Part shown: piece by piece, positions 38,708 to 51,016 of the stretch
Layout of the letters: every line of letters starts with the position of its first letter
How positions within the stretch are numbered: position 1 is the first letter of the stretch
Source: Myrica gale
Lineage: Eukaryota; Streptophyta; Magnoliopsida; Fagales; Myricaceae
Assembly (NCBI GenBank): GCA_963930655.1
Contig: OZ005611.1
Location: forward strand, 5,649,501 to 5,713,500
Direction: 5' to 3'
Length of the DNA stretch: 64,000 nt
Made by a program: the position numbers and the translations under genes
Notes under the pieces: model-generated
What the model saw: only the letters and a program-made list of their open reading frames with translations
The model's database searches: none
Told to the model about the DNA's origin: nothing

Positions 38708-41700
38708 GGGTACAAAAGATTTAAGAGATCACTTGCAAACTCTAACGGTAAAGAGCAGACGCAAAGTACATACGGGCTTAAAAATCAACCTCAACAGACA
38801 ACAAGTTCAATCTCAATATTGTAGTACAAATGAATTAACTTGTATCAATGTACAACAGGTGAAGGAAACCCAGACGAGTTGGAATAACTGCTACGATAGA
38901 ATATGGGTACTGAGTTAACCCCTGTCATAAACCTGATTAAACATCATCCGGAGTCTTGGCCTCATTGTGTTACTCATACCTTCCTGATCAGTTTAGAAAC
39001 GTTGAAATCATGCACAAGAAGAGAACCCAAGAAAAGAATTCGACAGACAACTCGAAAGTAACTATAGATCAGCTTGCGAACCCATATGTTGGATCAGGTT
39101 AAGGTAGCCACAGGAGTATTTTCAGAACTCCAGAATGAAGAAGAGGAGATAAGAAGGGAAATGAACCAGAAGAGCCTCACTGGATGTGCCGTCACTTTGC
39201 GTCTTTTAGTTGACGATGCCACTAGCTCTCGTTTCAAGTATAAATAAAAGCCCAACCGGGATCTGAATTTATTCTTAAAAGTAATCCACTTGTCAACGCT
39301 GTGCAGTGGCCTATGCTTCTCATATATAACAAATATCAAATTTTTTCTTTCTCGTCTGGACAGTGACACGAAGAGACCAGTTCCTTTGAATTGAGAAACC
39401 CATGGAAGTGGACAAACAGAGTTTACCCTTTGTAGGATTATTTCTTCTTTATTTTTTATTCATTTATCTTCCTGGTAAAGGACCAATATAGGTTGATAAG
39501 ATTAGTTTATATCCTCATAGGGTTCACGTCTAGAACAAGTAATAAGACTAGACCACTAGCAGCCGATCGAGAAATCCGAAAAGAAAGAAAGAAAGAAGAT
39601 CAGTGGCTGACTAGCAGAGCTTACAGGTTTAATCGTTTAAAAAATTATATTATTGCAGAGCATTCTAGATATCCTTGGCGATTGTTAGATCACATCCAAA
39701 TTGACAGCATCACAAGGTTGACGGCTGAAAACTTCCTCGAATTTTAGCAGCCCGGAAGCTGAGTGAATTCCCACATGAAGGTTTATTTGTTTTCCAATAT
39801 TCATCGTTTTCAACGAGATCGTGAAGGCCAATGAATTGAAAAATATTTGCAGAAGGTCTATGAAATATCGAGATTGGAGGATTATAGGCGTAGTAGATTA
39901 GATAACAAGTGGTGAGCTAAGTCAAACTTAATTCGTTTCTTTTTGTTCCCTTTTGTTTGGCTGCTTGTTTATACGATGATCACTATACAATCATGGATGG
40001 AAATACATTACGTACAAAGACAAGCCTGCAGATATGCTATTCTATGGCCGTTCAAACAATGATGTAAGGTGGGAAATTTTGTGAATAGAGAAACTTCAGT
40101 CAAAATTTTCGTTGGAGTATGATTAATCTCCGGATAACCTCCAAGTGGCCGTAGAGGCCGCCTGAGATGACTACTTGAGCCATTCATCAACATGTGTGCG
40201 AATTAGGATTAAATTCCTAATTAATCCTAAGGTGGTCGACTGGTAGCTAGAGACATCGTTTTCTTTGCAACATGTGTGCGATCATTAGTTTTGAGAGCGA
40301 TTTGAGTAGGAAGAAGTAGACAACGATTTGAATACTTCATATGTCGATTATTCCTTAATTTCTACTAATATTAGAGCATTTTAGTCTCTGGTTCTATACA
40401 AATTGAGTTAATTACCGAGTTAAAGACGCAACGATAATATCCCCAAAGAGTTGGTAACATTAATTATAATGAAATGTTGTTGAGGACAGCTGTAGTACTT
40501 GGAAGTAATTAATAATTAATTAGCAAACAATTTGTTATTAAAATTCAATATATTTTGGATCGAATAGTTTTCAATTATTATTATTTTTAATTAATTTCTT
40601 CTGGTGGTTAAGTTGATGACCAACTCAGCGTCGGCACGTACTATGCATTAATTTGAGACCATAATATAATATATGGCAGATCCTTACTTCATAAAACACA
40701 ACAAAAAATAGTCTTCAATCAATTCATTAAGATCGATGTTGAGCACTGCAGTCAGGTATGTGACAGATATGGAAGGTGACGAAGCCCAAAGGTCACAATT
40801 AATTACTGTTCTCAATTGTGGGTAATTATAACATGCCCCAATTAGGTCATTGCTGACACAATATGCTTCACGCTTGCCACATTTTGACGAAGAACATTCA
40901 GTATAAATTAATAATGGATTATATATCAAACGTGAAACGTGAACTCAATGTCTTGAAGCTCTCGTATATACGACGTCGGAATGCTTTCCATAATAACTAA
41001 TTTCACTGTGTAAAGACTTTATTCTCGTTGGTGTGTGTATATATATATAGTGAATGTTCTTCATCGAATAACATCATGCTGTCGACTATTGACGTCTTAG
41101 GGGATGTTTGCTTGTCAAAATATTGGGGAATATTCTTAAAATTTTGGGAATCTTTATTTTATTGAGATTTATTGGGGTTTGTGAAAAGTGAAGTGTGTAG
41201 GTGTAAAAGTTAAAAATTTTGAAGTTTGTTTGGTTTGTCCGATTTGTTGAGACCCCAAATATTTGGGGTCTCAAACATGCTTAGTAACAAAGAATAGTCC
41301 AAGAACCTCAGAAATCGGCAGAGCTAGAAATGCAATTGAAGAGAAACAAATTCATAAGAAAAATAGGTGTTAAATTTTTTTTCGGAGCCAACCAGAGCGG
41401 TGGAAAACGTTTATGGTCTGTTTTGTCTTTAATATTGACTCAGTTACACGTCGACATTTGTCACATATCAGACGATGATGAGTATATATTAAGACATACA
41501 TTATAGGTATGAATAGTGGGATAGACAAATAAGGCAGGAAAATTAATTATGGTGGACTAAGAAAACGACATTCGCTACTAACCTGCACTTACCAAAAGTT
41601 AGAAACTTTCACCATGCATGGTCGGCCATGACTTCTTGCGGTCAATCGTTCAGTCACGCGCGCGCACGTACGCTTGTGACATTCACGTGTCTATAAGCTC

Positions 41701-42253
41701 GGATGCATGGGCTTTAATTGGGATTCGAGATCGGGACACATTACCCGTCCTGTCCTTTGTTCTTGAGTTGTACTGTGCTTTATTAAGTCATTATTCCGTT
41801 CGGTATTAGAATATTCTGCAATTTTTTTTTGAAAAAGACATATAATATTACTCATATAAAGTTTGGAGCAATATAAACCTTATAACAAAGTTCACATATT
41901 TTATATATCTCCTATCTTTATATTATACCGAATAATTAAAATAGTTAATTGCACAGGATTCTCATCCACTCTGTTTTATAGTTTAGAGGATGCTTCATTG
42001 ATCAGCATAGTTGCGTCTCCACCAGTATGTAGCACTTAACAAAGAGGCAGTATCTGGACTTTCGTTCAGCTTCCCAGAAGCAAGATGTCATGCCTCCCCT
42101 GCTTTAACATCCACTAGTTGGATCGCTTCATGCCTAAATTTGTTTTTCGATATTTTATGACATCGTAACATTCTGTTAGATCAGGTGTCATCACGTTTTC
42201 AACATGAGCCATGCTCTGTCTCATCATGTAGTTGATCAATTTCCTGAAAGATC
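38708..42253. other. Intergenic region
   Basis: About 3.5 kb with SAUR upstream sequence and AT-rich DNA. Apart from a Tourist-like MITE at 41100 I see no defined element. Small open frames match nothing I know. Confidence 0.5.
41100..41280. mobile_element. Tourist-like MITE
   Basis: 181 bp element beginning GGGGATGTTTGCTTG and ending TCTCAAACATGC, flanked by TTA (41097-41099 and 41281-41283). An internal palindrome ACCCCAAATATTTGGGGT lies at the right end. Confidence 0.72.
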
Positions 42254-44263
42254 ATGGTACGCCGGATTATAACATGCAAGCTTTGGGACGATGATGCAGG
42301 AGATCTGGAACTTGATTTTGACACTGATCACCGTGTAAGTTTTTAGCACTCTCCCACCATTTAGTTGCTGACTTGATTTCTTCCAAATTTCATGTAAAAG
42401 TAAAATGTGGTAGTTGTAGTTTCTGATAAGGCTGTAATTTCCTATGTTTGTTATGGCAGGGCATTCAACTTAGAGGAGTCAACCGAAATGAAAAGAGAAT
42501 ACAAATGCCAAAACTATATTACAACTCTAGGCAATTCTTAGCTCATCGACATTCACTGAGGGTACGTGTGAAGTTCTCGCTTGAGTTTATATAAAATGTC
42601 ATTGATCTAATCCCCCTCCCCTGTTTTGAATCCAATTATCTGAATTTCATGTTGTCTTGATTTAAGTTACATGGTGTTTCTAATGGCAAGAATCACGTAA
42701 GAAAATTGGTATTTGAAAATAACCACTCAAATTTCTTATAACATTTGACACCGGGGACAACACACCGGCGGAGGCAGGGGGTGAACTGGGACCACTGCCC
42801 CGGTTGGCTCCCTAAAATAAAAATTTGTACACCTACATTTTTTATTTTTATTTTATTTATTCAAATAAATTATTTTTTTACCATTTTTCTTTAAAAATTT
42901 GCCCCCCATTAATCAGCTTCCTAGCTCCGCTTATGGGACAACAAAACCTATTTTAAAAACACTTTGTGAAACTACTAACAATTTCTATTAGCCTTCAACT
43001 ACAGATCCCAAGCCACATTGTTTTGGAAAAGGAAATATCAAATTGAGAAGGTAACCACCATTGAGTAAGAATTGTAGAATTTAGAAAAAAAAAAAAAAGA
43101 GTAAGAATTGTAGCAATGATTGTAGGGCCTACAGGTGCAAAGTCAAAGAGTGTTTTCAGTGCTGTCAATTGTCAAGGTTGTCCGAAGTGTTAGCATGTGT
43201 TGTTACACTTACTGGCAGACAGCTATAGCCTATGGGCCTATGGCTGTCAGTGCTGTCAATAATTCTGGTTGTGGATCTTTGAAGTTGGTAGAATCTAAAT
43301 TATCTAATAACTGCAGATACTCTTTTTTTGTTTGTTTATCATTTGGAACTGTATTTGTCCTTGCTCAAGAAGTTGCTTGTCCTTAGATGTATGCCAGAGT
43401 TAACACATCAATTCTGTATCTCAGACTTCGATTTATGCGTGGAAAAGATGTTCAAATCATATCATAGTGGACGAAATGATGTTGCCAGAACAGATAACCT
43501 ACAAACCTCACCATCTTCCTTCCAGATGGGATGAAAAAAGCTTCAAATGTAATGTTATTTCTCTATACATTACTGGATTTATCGTAGTTCTCTGCCTTCC
43601 ACTTTATCGTAACTTCTGTTTGTCCTCGTTGCTGTAACAGATGGCTGCCATGGTGACAACTGGGTTCGCAAAAGATGCAAAATCTCATATTTATCTCATT
43701 ATATGTTCAGGGCTTTATGTCAGGGGGCAAAGCCATGGCCGTGCAGTGATCCAAGGTTCTTTTTGTGCAGTCTACTTGTCTTATGTTTTTATATAGAATC
43801 TCAGTATTCTGTACACAGTCTTGGACACTACTTTATGAAGGTTTCGCCCAAGATGAAGGGAAGAAGGGAAATTTCATCCCACTGGATTTCTAAAGTAATC
43901 CGAGATGAGCTTTTTCCTGCATTATAGTCAGGTTAACTTCATATTCCCTTTGATTATCTTATTTGACATGTAAAAGTCTTCTCTGTCAGCCATTCTGGAG
44001 GGTCTGGAATGCTGACGGCAGTGATGGTCGTGGACAGGGCCGGAACTACACGGACAATGGGGGTCACCTGAAAATTTAATTTTTTTTTTCAAGTTAAGGC
44101 CAGCCCCCTAACTCAATTTCCTGCGCAGGCCCGCCCCCAACAGCCCAGCCTGCCTCGGGCCCCCTCAATTTCCTGCGCAACCCGCCACCAGGAACAGAGA
44201 TGGACAATTATCTGCCGGTGGCCATTCAATGAGTTTAATCAAGCTGCAAGGAGGAGAATCATG

Positions 44264-44731
44264 TGTTAAAATTACTTTGGATCTATAATCTAAACAGGAT
44301 TTTCAACTATCATGATTTTCACATGTATCAATAATCATAATGCGGAATTAATTATCAATAATAAGACAAACCGGAATCCATGTGATGAAACCTCTTTTGC
44401 TTTCCTTTGGCCTTCTCTCTATCTCTGTTGTTTCAACCTGTAAAATAATAGCGTAGAAACTATTTCTCTCACTTCACCCTTTGAACTTTTATCGACAGAA
44501 ATTAATGGGTATCCTGACAGTTAAATAGGGTAGAGAGAGGACAGTTTTCCAACGTTAAAAATAACTGACCACTCCCCATCAGAGTGGGCAAAAGGAAAAT
44601 AACTTCCCCTATAAAATCTCACTAAGAGATAGTGTGTTAACTTCCTTTAGAGCAGTTACCTTATTTATTTAAAATTCAAATAACGTCAAATATTCTCATA
44701 ATATAAGTCACGTGGGACATTAAATCCAACA
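44264..44731 (-). repeat. 3' LTR of the copia element
   Basis: 468 bp, differing from the 5' copy at two positions. On the plus strand it begins TGTTAAAATTAC and ends AAATCCAACA. Confidence 0.95.
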
Positions 44732-45119
44732 TTCTCCCACTTGGCCCATGTGACAATGACAATTACTTGAATTTATAAGGTAAACATAATATGCGCATAA
44801 TATCAGCTCATTTACACCTTAGTGTGATTACGTTAATATCATAGTTAAATAATTCACTAATACGAGTCATGGCGGTAAACATCATTAAAGTGACATCTTC
44901 CCTTCCATGCACTACAATACTTCTAAATCACTCAATTATGATTCATAATGGGAAGTACCAATAAAGTCCCTATAATGTCTTTGTCAAAAGACGGTTCTTG
45001 TTATCAATAATCCATCTCTATAATTACGTAATTGATGGTAAACAAGAAACAGAAACACAGTCAATGAGATCTCTAGAAATGTCTTAGAGCAAAAAAACAT
45101 AAAGATCCAAAAACATACC

Positions 45120-48100
45120 TCAGGGTTCGTACCCAAGACCCATATGATCAACGTGTTCCTTAAAAGTCTTTGGTGGTAACCCTTTAGTTAAAGGATCTGC
45201 AATCATGAGCTCAGTCTTGATATGCTCTATTGACACTCTTTGTTTCTGAACTTCCTCCTTAACGGCTAAATATTTGAGCTCCATATGCTTAGCGCCTTTA
45301 GAATATTTGTCGTTCTTGGAGAAACTGACTGCTGCGGAATTATCACAATACAACCTCAGCGGCCTGGCAATACTATCGACAATTCCAAGTCCTGAGATAA
45401 AATTCCGTAGCCATAAAGCATGAACTGTGGCCTCAAAGCATGCCACAAATTCAGCTTCCATAGTAGATGCTGCTATGACAGTTTGTTTGGCGCTTTTCCA
45501 TGATATTGCTCCTCCAGCTAATAGAAACACATAACCAAGAGTTGATTTCCGACTGTCAACGCAACCGGCAAAATCTGAGTCGGAGTAGCCAATCACCTCC
45601 AACTGATCACACCTTCTATACGTGAGCATGTAGTGTCTTGTTCCTTTCAGGTACCTTAACACTTTCTTTGCAGCTTTCCAATGCTCCATTCCGGGATTAC
45701 TTTGGTATCTCCCGAGCATAGCAACTGCAAAACTAATGTCTGGTCTCGTACAAGTCTGTGCATACATTAAGCTTCCAACAACAGATGCATAAGGAATAGT
45801 TTCCATTATCTTCCTTTCCATAGCATTCTGTGGACAATCATTTGCACTTTATTTGTCTCCTTTATTGAAAGGAGCAGGAGTGGCTGCACAATCAGCCATA
45901 TTAAATCTTTCAAGAACTTTATCAATATATCCTTTCTGAGACAATCCTAACATTCCACGTGATCTATCACGAAATATTTCGATTCCTATCACATAGGATG
46001 CCTCACCCATATTTTTCATTTCAAAGTTCATTGAAAGAAATTTCTTGGTCTCATGAAGTAAACCAAGATCACTAGTAGCAAGCAATATATCGTCAACATA
46101 CAGAATCAGGAAAATAAACTTGCTCCCACTGACCTTGAGATATATACACCGATCAACGGTGTTTTCCTTAAATCCAAAGGACGTGATGATATCATTGAAT
46201 TTAAGATACCATTGTCTGGAAGCTTGTTTAAGTCCGTAAATTGACTTCTTTAATTTGCATACCATGTGCTCCTTTCCTTTAATCAAGAAACCTTCAGGTT
46301 GATCCATGTAGACCTCTTCATCTAAATTCCCATTCAAAAAAGCAGTTTTCACATCCATCTGGTGTAATTCTAAATCGAAATGAGCCACCATTGCCATTAT
46401 GATTCTAAGAGAATCCTTTTTCGATACAGGAGAGAACGTCTCTATGTAATCAACACCTCCTTTTTGAGTGAAACCTTTTGCAACAAGTCTAGCTTTATGT
46501 CGTTCGATATTGCCATTACAGTCACGTTTGGTCTTAAAGACCCATTTACACCCGACTGTATTAAAACCTTTAGGTAATTCAACGACGTCCCAAACTTCAT
46601 TTTGTTCCATTGATTTCAACTCATCATTTATGGCATTAATCCATTTTTTAGAATCACTACTTTCAATGGCTTGTGAAAACAAAATCGGATCTTTACTAGT
46701 CCCGAAATCATAATCAGATTCTTGCAGATAAACCAAATAATCATCTGAAATAGCTGATCTCCTTTCTCTTTGAGATCTCCTTAATACTATTTCTTGTGAT
46801 TGTTCTGCAATTGGTTCATTGGTGATGATCTCATTATGGCGTGATTGACCACCAGATTGTTGTTCAACGTTGTCATGCTGTTCTACAACTGGTGAAACAA
46901 CAATATCCGTTGAAGTTACGGGTATTGGGACTGGCACCCGAACTTCTTGGATGATTACCTTACGTGATACATCACTCCCACTAATTTCACCATTTTCAAG
47001 GAATCTTGCATTTCCGGTTTCAACAATCCTCATACTATGGTTGGGACAGTAAAACCTATACCCTTTGGACTTCTCTGGGTATCCAATAAAATACCCACTC
47101 ACAGTTCTAGAATCCAATTTCTTTTCATGTGGATTGTAGATCCTAGCCTCCGCTGGACAACCCCAAATGTGAAGATGTCTCAACCTTGGTTTCCTTCCCG
47201 TCCACAGTTCAAAAGGAGTCCTTTGAACTGCCTTACTAGGAACCCGATTAAGCAAATAAACGGCGGTCTTAAGAGCTTCCATCCACAATGAAATGGGTAC
47301 TGAGGAGTTACTTAACATACTCCTAACCATTTCCATAAGAGTACGATTACGTCTTTCAGCTACACCATTCTGCTGAGGTGTACCAGGCATTGTGTATTGT
47401 GCACAAATACCATGCTCTTTTAGGAATTCAGTAAACGGTCCCGGACATTGTCTTATTCCATCATACCTTCCATAATACTCACCACCTCTATCTGATCGAA
47501 TGATTTTCACATTTCTATCTAATTGTCGCTCAACTTCAGCAATATATGCCTTTACAGCATTTAATGCTTGAGACTTTTCGTGCAACAAATAGACATAACA
47601 ATAACGTGAAAAATCATCAATAAAGGTTATAAAATACTTTTCTCCACCAAAAGATGGTGAGTCAAAAGGTCCACAAATATCAGTATGGACAATCTCCAAA
47701 AGCTCTTTACTTCTTGTGGCGCCTTTCTTTGTATGTTTGGTTTGCTTTCCTTTAATGCAATCCACACATACATCAAAATCTGTAAAGTCAAGATTCATAA
47801 GAATCTCGTCTTTTATTAATCTTTCCATTCTTTCTCTGGATATGTGACCCAGTCGTTTATGCCACAAGATAGAAGAACTATCATTAACTCGGCTTCGTTT
47901 AGTTCCAACATTATGATTCAGGGTCAAAAGAGTTTGAGCAAATTTTTGGTTGAGATTAAAACTATATAAACCTTCATATAAGATACCAGAACCAACAAAT
48001 GAGTCATTCATAAAAAACTGAAAACCTTTGTCTTTAAAAACAAAGGAATATCCTTCAAAATCAAGTCTCGACATGGAAATTAAATTTCTAGAAATAGTAG

Positions 48101-49178
48101 GAACATAAAGAGTATCAAATAGGTCCAAATAAAGGCCTGAGTCTAAAAACAAGCGTAAAGTTCCAACACCAACAACAGGTACTTGAACTCCATTTCCCAA
48201 GACTATGAAATGCTCATTTTGTTTTATGTTCTGGATCGAAAGGTATCCCTGCATCGAATTTGAAACATGAATAGTAGAGCCAGAGTCAATCCACCAAGTA
48301 TTTGAAGGAACTTGAGTCATATTTGATTCGAAACATACATAAGCTAGAAGCTCACCTTTCTTTTCGAACCAAGCTTTACGTTTCAGGCAATCTTTCTTTA
48401 AATGCCCAGAGCCATGACAAAAATAGCACTTTGGTCCACTCTGTTCCTTCTTGCGAGCCTCAATGACATGAGAAGGCCCCGCAACCTTTAATGGATCTTT
48501 CTTGAAATTCTTATACGGTTTCTTTCCTTTCTTTCCAACCCCATGACTCATAACATTGACTGAATGATGTCCTTGTTGCTTAAGCCTTGCCTCTTCTTGA
48601 ACAACCATACTTGCCAATTCATTCACATTCCACTTTTCCTTGATAGTGTTATAATGAATTTGAAATGGCCCATATTGAGTAGGCAAGGAATTCAGAATAA
48701 ACTGAACAAGAAAACTTTCATCAACATTCATGCCCAGAGTTTTGAGTCTGGCAGCCAGATTAGTCATTTCAAGGACATGATCGTGCATTCCACGGTTACC
48801 ATCATATTTCATGGTGGTAAGTTCAGCCATTAATCTCCCTCCAAGGGACTTGTCTGCTGAACGGAAACGATCTTCCACAGCCTTGAAATATTCCTTAGCA
48901 TTATCAATTTGAGGAAGCGATGACTTAATATTATTCGCAATACACATTCGCATAAACATAATGCTCAATCTGTTAGATCTTTCCCATGAATTAAACAAAG
49001 TCAGCTGCTCCGCACTGCTTGTTTCAGTAATAGCAGTCGGTTTCTCAGTTCGCAGTGCTAAGTCCAAATCCAGAACACCAAGATGAAACTGAATCTGTTC
49101 TTTCCAATCAGAGAAATTAGATCCATTAAAGATCGGAACAGATGAGGCTAGCGAATGAAGCGAAACTGGAAGTGACAC
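45120..49178 (-). pseudogene. Copia gag-pol polyprotein with a single in-frame stop
   Basis: One reading frame runs from 49178 to 45120, broken once by TAA at 45851-45849. The first part is 1109 residues: gag (starting MSLPVSLHSLASSVPIF) with a zinc knuckle CYFCHGSGHLKKDC; protease WWIDSGST; GAG-pre-integrase LWHKRLGHIS; integrase core (VHTDICGPF, GTPQQNGVAERRNR); and RT (VYMDQPEGF, YVDDIL). The stop falls after the RT, and the same frame continues through the RNase H part (TRPDISFAVAMLGRYQSNP, YCDNSAAVSFSKN, KHMELKYLAVKEEVQ) to its own stop. No frameshift is needed. The element therefore lacks RNase H unless the stop is read through, and is probably non-autonomous despite its young LTRs. Confidence 0.92.
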
Positions 49179-50327
49179 TGCAATACAAATTACAACATTA
49201 GTGCTTTGAGAAAACCTTATATTAGTACTATTGCGTTCAATCTTTGGATTAACTAATGCAATATACTATCAGTTAAATTTAATGGTGGTTCTAACTCACC
49301 TAGGCATAATTGATAACATTCAAAGTTCAATTGGTTTGTTACCTTCGGGTATCCATTCCAATATCACTACTAATTTTATCAATTATCCCATTTATTTAAT
49401 AATTATTTGAAAGTTGGTGCACCTTTGGGTCAAACCGTAATAATCAAATAATTATTCTATAACTTTTGCAAAATCATAATTCAATTAAATATTTCCTACT
49501 TTCTAGTCGGCTCACTTTGGTGATGACAAGCTAACCATAATGTAAATATTGATTGATAATGACTTAGCAAAATAAAATTCAGTCCATGTTTAACTCAGAT
49601 AAACATAGAAATCTATCAAATAATATTTGTGTCAATAAGAAATCCATTAGAATTTAATTTGGCCCATATCAATAATAACATATCAATTAACAATTAATGA
49701 CATGCGACAATAATTTAAAAATTGACATATAAAAGCCAAAACCAAAACTGTGATTGTAGATTCCCGAAAATTGTAGTCTAGATAAACCTCCAATTAAAGT
49801 TCGGTTTCAAAAATTAAAAGTACAAAACTTTTCAGATCACAAAACAAACCAAACAGTACGATTTGTTTCTTAAACTTCTCCTAGTGTGCTTGTTTAATGA
49901 AATAAACAAAAAGAAAACCGTAACAAACGTACGGTTAAAATATTTATATATTAAAACAAAATATCCCTTAAATAAATGAAGAAAGGTTAAAGGTTTGTTA
50001 CACCTTTTTCTCAAACGTTAAAAGTTTGTTTTACAAGGTCAACACAAAACAACCTATTTCAAATGACATATCTGTTACAGAAATTTAAGAAATATTAAAC
50101 CACATATGTCATCTATCACAGACTCATGAATATACAATATATTCAGCATTCGCACAGTCGAATTTCAATTGAAACATAATATCCTAATAAAGTTTCAAAC
50201 AGAAACTCATATCACAATCAACATGGATTATCGATGATAAACAACAGAGATGATAAAATAAAATTGATTGTAAAATATCAATCAAAATCTCTATATTAAT
50301 CGGAAAATCATGAGAGTTTCAACAAAA

Positions 50328-50339
50328 GCTCCGATACCA
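50328..50339 (-). other. Primer-binding site of the copia element
   Basis: TGGTATCGGAGC on the minus strand, two bases inside the 5' LTR, complementary to the 3' end of initiator Met-tRNA (consensus TGGTATCAGAGC) with one change. The same variant occurs in the unrelated element at 30242-30812. Confidence 0.85.
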
Positions 50340-50341
50340 CA

Positions 50342-50809
50342 TGTTAAAATTACTTTGGATCTATAATCTAAACAGGATTTTCAACTATCATGATTTTCAC
50401 ATGTATCAATAATCATAATGCAGAATTAATTATCAATAATAAGACAAACCGGAATCCATGTGATGAAACCTCTTTTGCTTTCCTTTGGCCTTCTCTCTAT
50501 CTCTGTTGTTTCAACCTGTAAAATAATAGCGTAGAAACTATTTCTCTCACTTCACCCTTTGAACTTTTATCGACAGAAATTAATGGGTATCCTGACAGTT
50601 AAATAGGGTAGAGAGAGGACAGTTTTCCAACGTTAAAAATAACTGACCACTCCCCATCAGAGTGGGCAAAAGGAAAATAACTTCCCCTATAAAATCTCAC
50701 TAAGAGATAGTGTGTTAACTTCCTTTAGAGCAGTTACCTTATTTATTTAAAATTCAAATAACGTCAAATATTCCCATAATATAAGTCACGTGGGACATTA
50801 AATCCAACA
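50342..50809 (-). repeat. 5' LTR of the copia element
   Basis: 468 bp, 466 positions identical to the copy at 44264-44731. Confidence 0.95.
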
Positions 50810-51016
50810 TCATGAACAAAGGATGTATGGCTGTTAAAAATCTTTAGATTCCAGGAGCTCATATAATTTGATTGCACCATTTTGTGTTTCCATTATTCCC
50901 TTTGAAATCGATCCTTTTCCTTTGCCGGACTGGAGGAACTAGACAGTTTACGGATGGCTGAGAAGCTAAACGACTTACAGTGGCAAAGAGAGAGGTGTGA
51001 AGCACTAGAAATTCAA

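Larger units (their letters stand above)
44264..50809 (-). mobile_element. Near-complete Ty1/copia LTR retrotransposon
   Basis: 6546 bp element on the minus strand with two 468 bp LTRs (50342-50809 is 5', 44264-44731 is 3'). It is flanked by the 5 bp duplication TCATG (44259-44263 and 50810-50814). The LTRs begin TGTTGGATT and end TTTTAACA on the coding strand and differ at only two positions (44344/50422 and 44696/50774). The primer-binding site TGGTATCGGAGC (50339-50328) is two bases inside the 5' LTR; a purine-rich tract (CCAAGTGGGAGAA, minus strand) abuts the 3' LTR at 44744-44732. Domain order gag-protease-integrase-RT-RNase H is that of copia. The leader before gag is about 1.1 kb. One in-frame stop splits the polyprotein. 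Confidence 0.95.
42254..51016 (+). other. Unidentified spliced-gene remnant, interrupted by a copia element
   Basis: Several stretches look like exons of one plus-strand gene, but I do not recognise the protein. Candidates: 42254-42333 (MVRRIITCKLWDDDAGDLEL then DFDTDH), ending before a GTGTAAGT-like donor; about 42460-42559 (GIQLRGVNRNEKRIQMPKLY ...); about 43135-43180 (QSQRVFSVLSIVK); about 43427-43540 (TSIYAWKRCSNHIIVDEMML ... LPSRWDEKSFK); 43641 onward (MAAMVTTGFAKDAKSHIYLI or the overlapping frame); 44190-44263 and, after the retroelement, 50815 onward (SLIKLQGGES); and about 50925-51016 (AGLEELDSLRMAEKLNDLQW, then QRERCEALEIQ before a GTAAAT donor). Exon borders are uncertain, and no full reading frame could be assembled. 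The copia insertion at 44264 and TE relics near 42765 and 44035 suggest it is dead or very long-introned. Confidence 0.3.
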
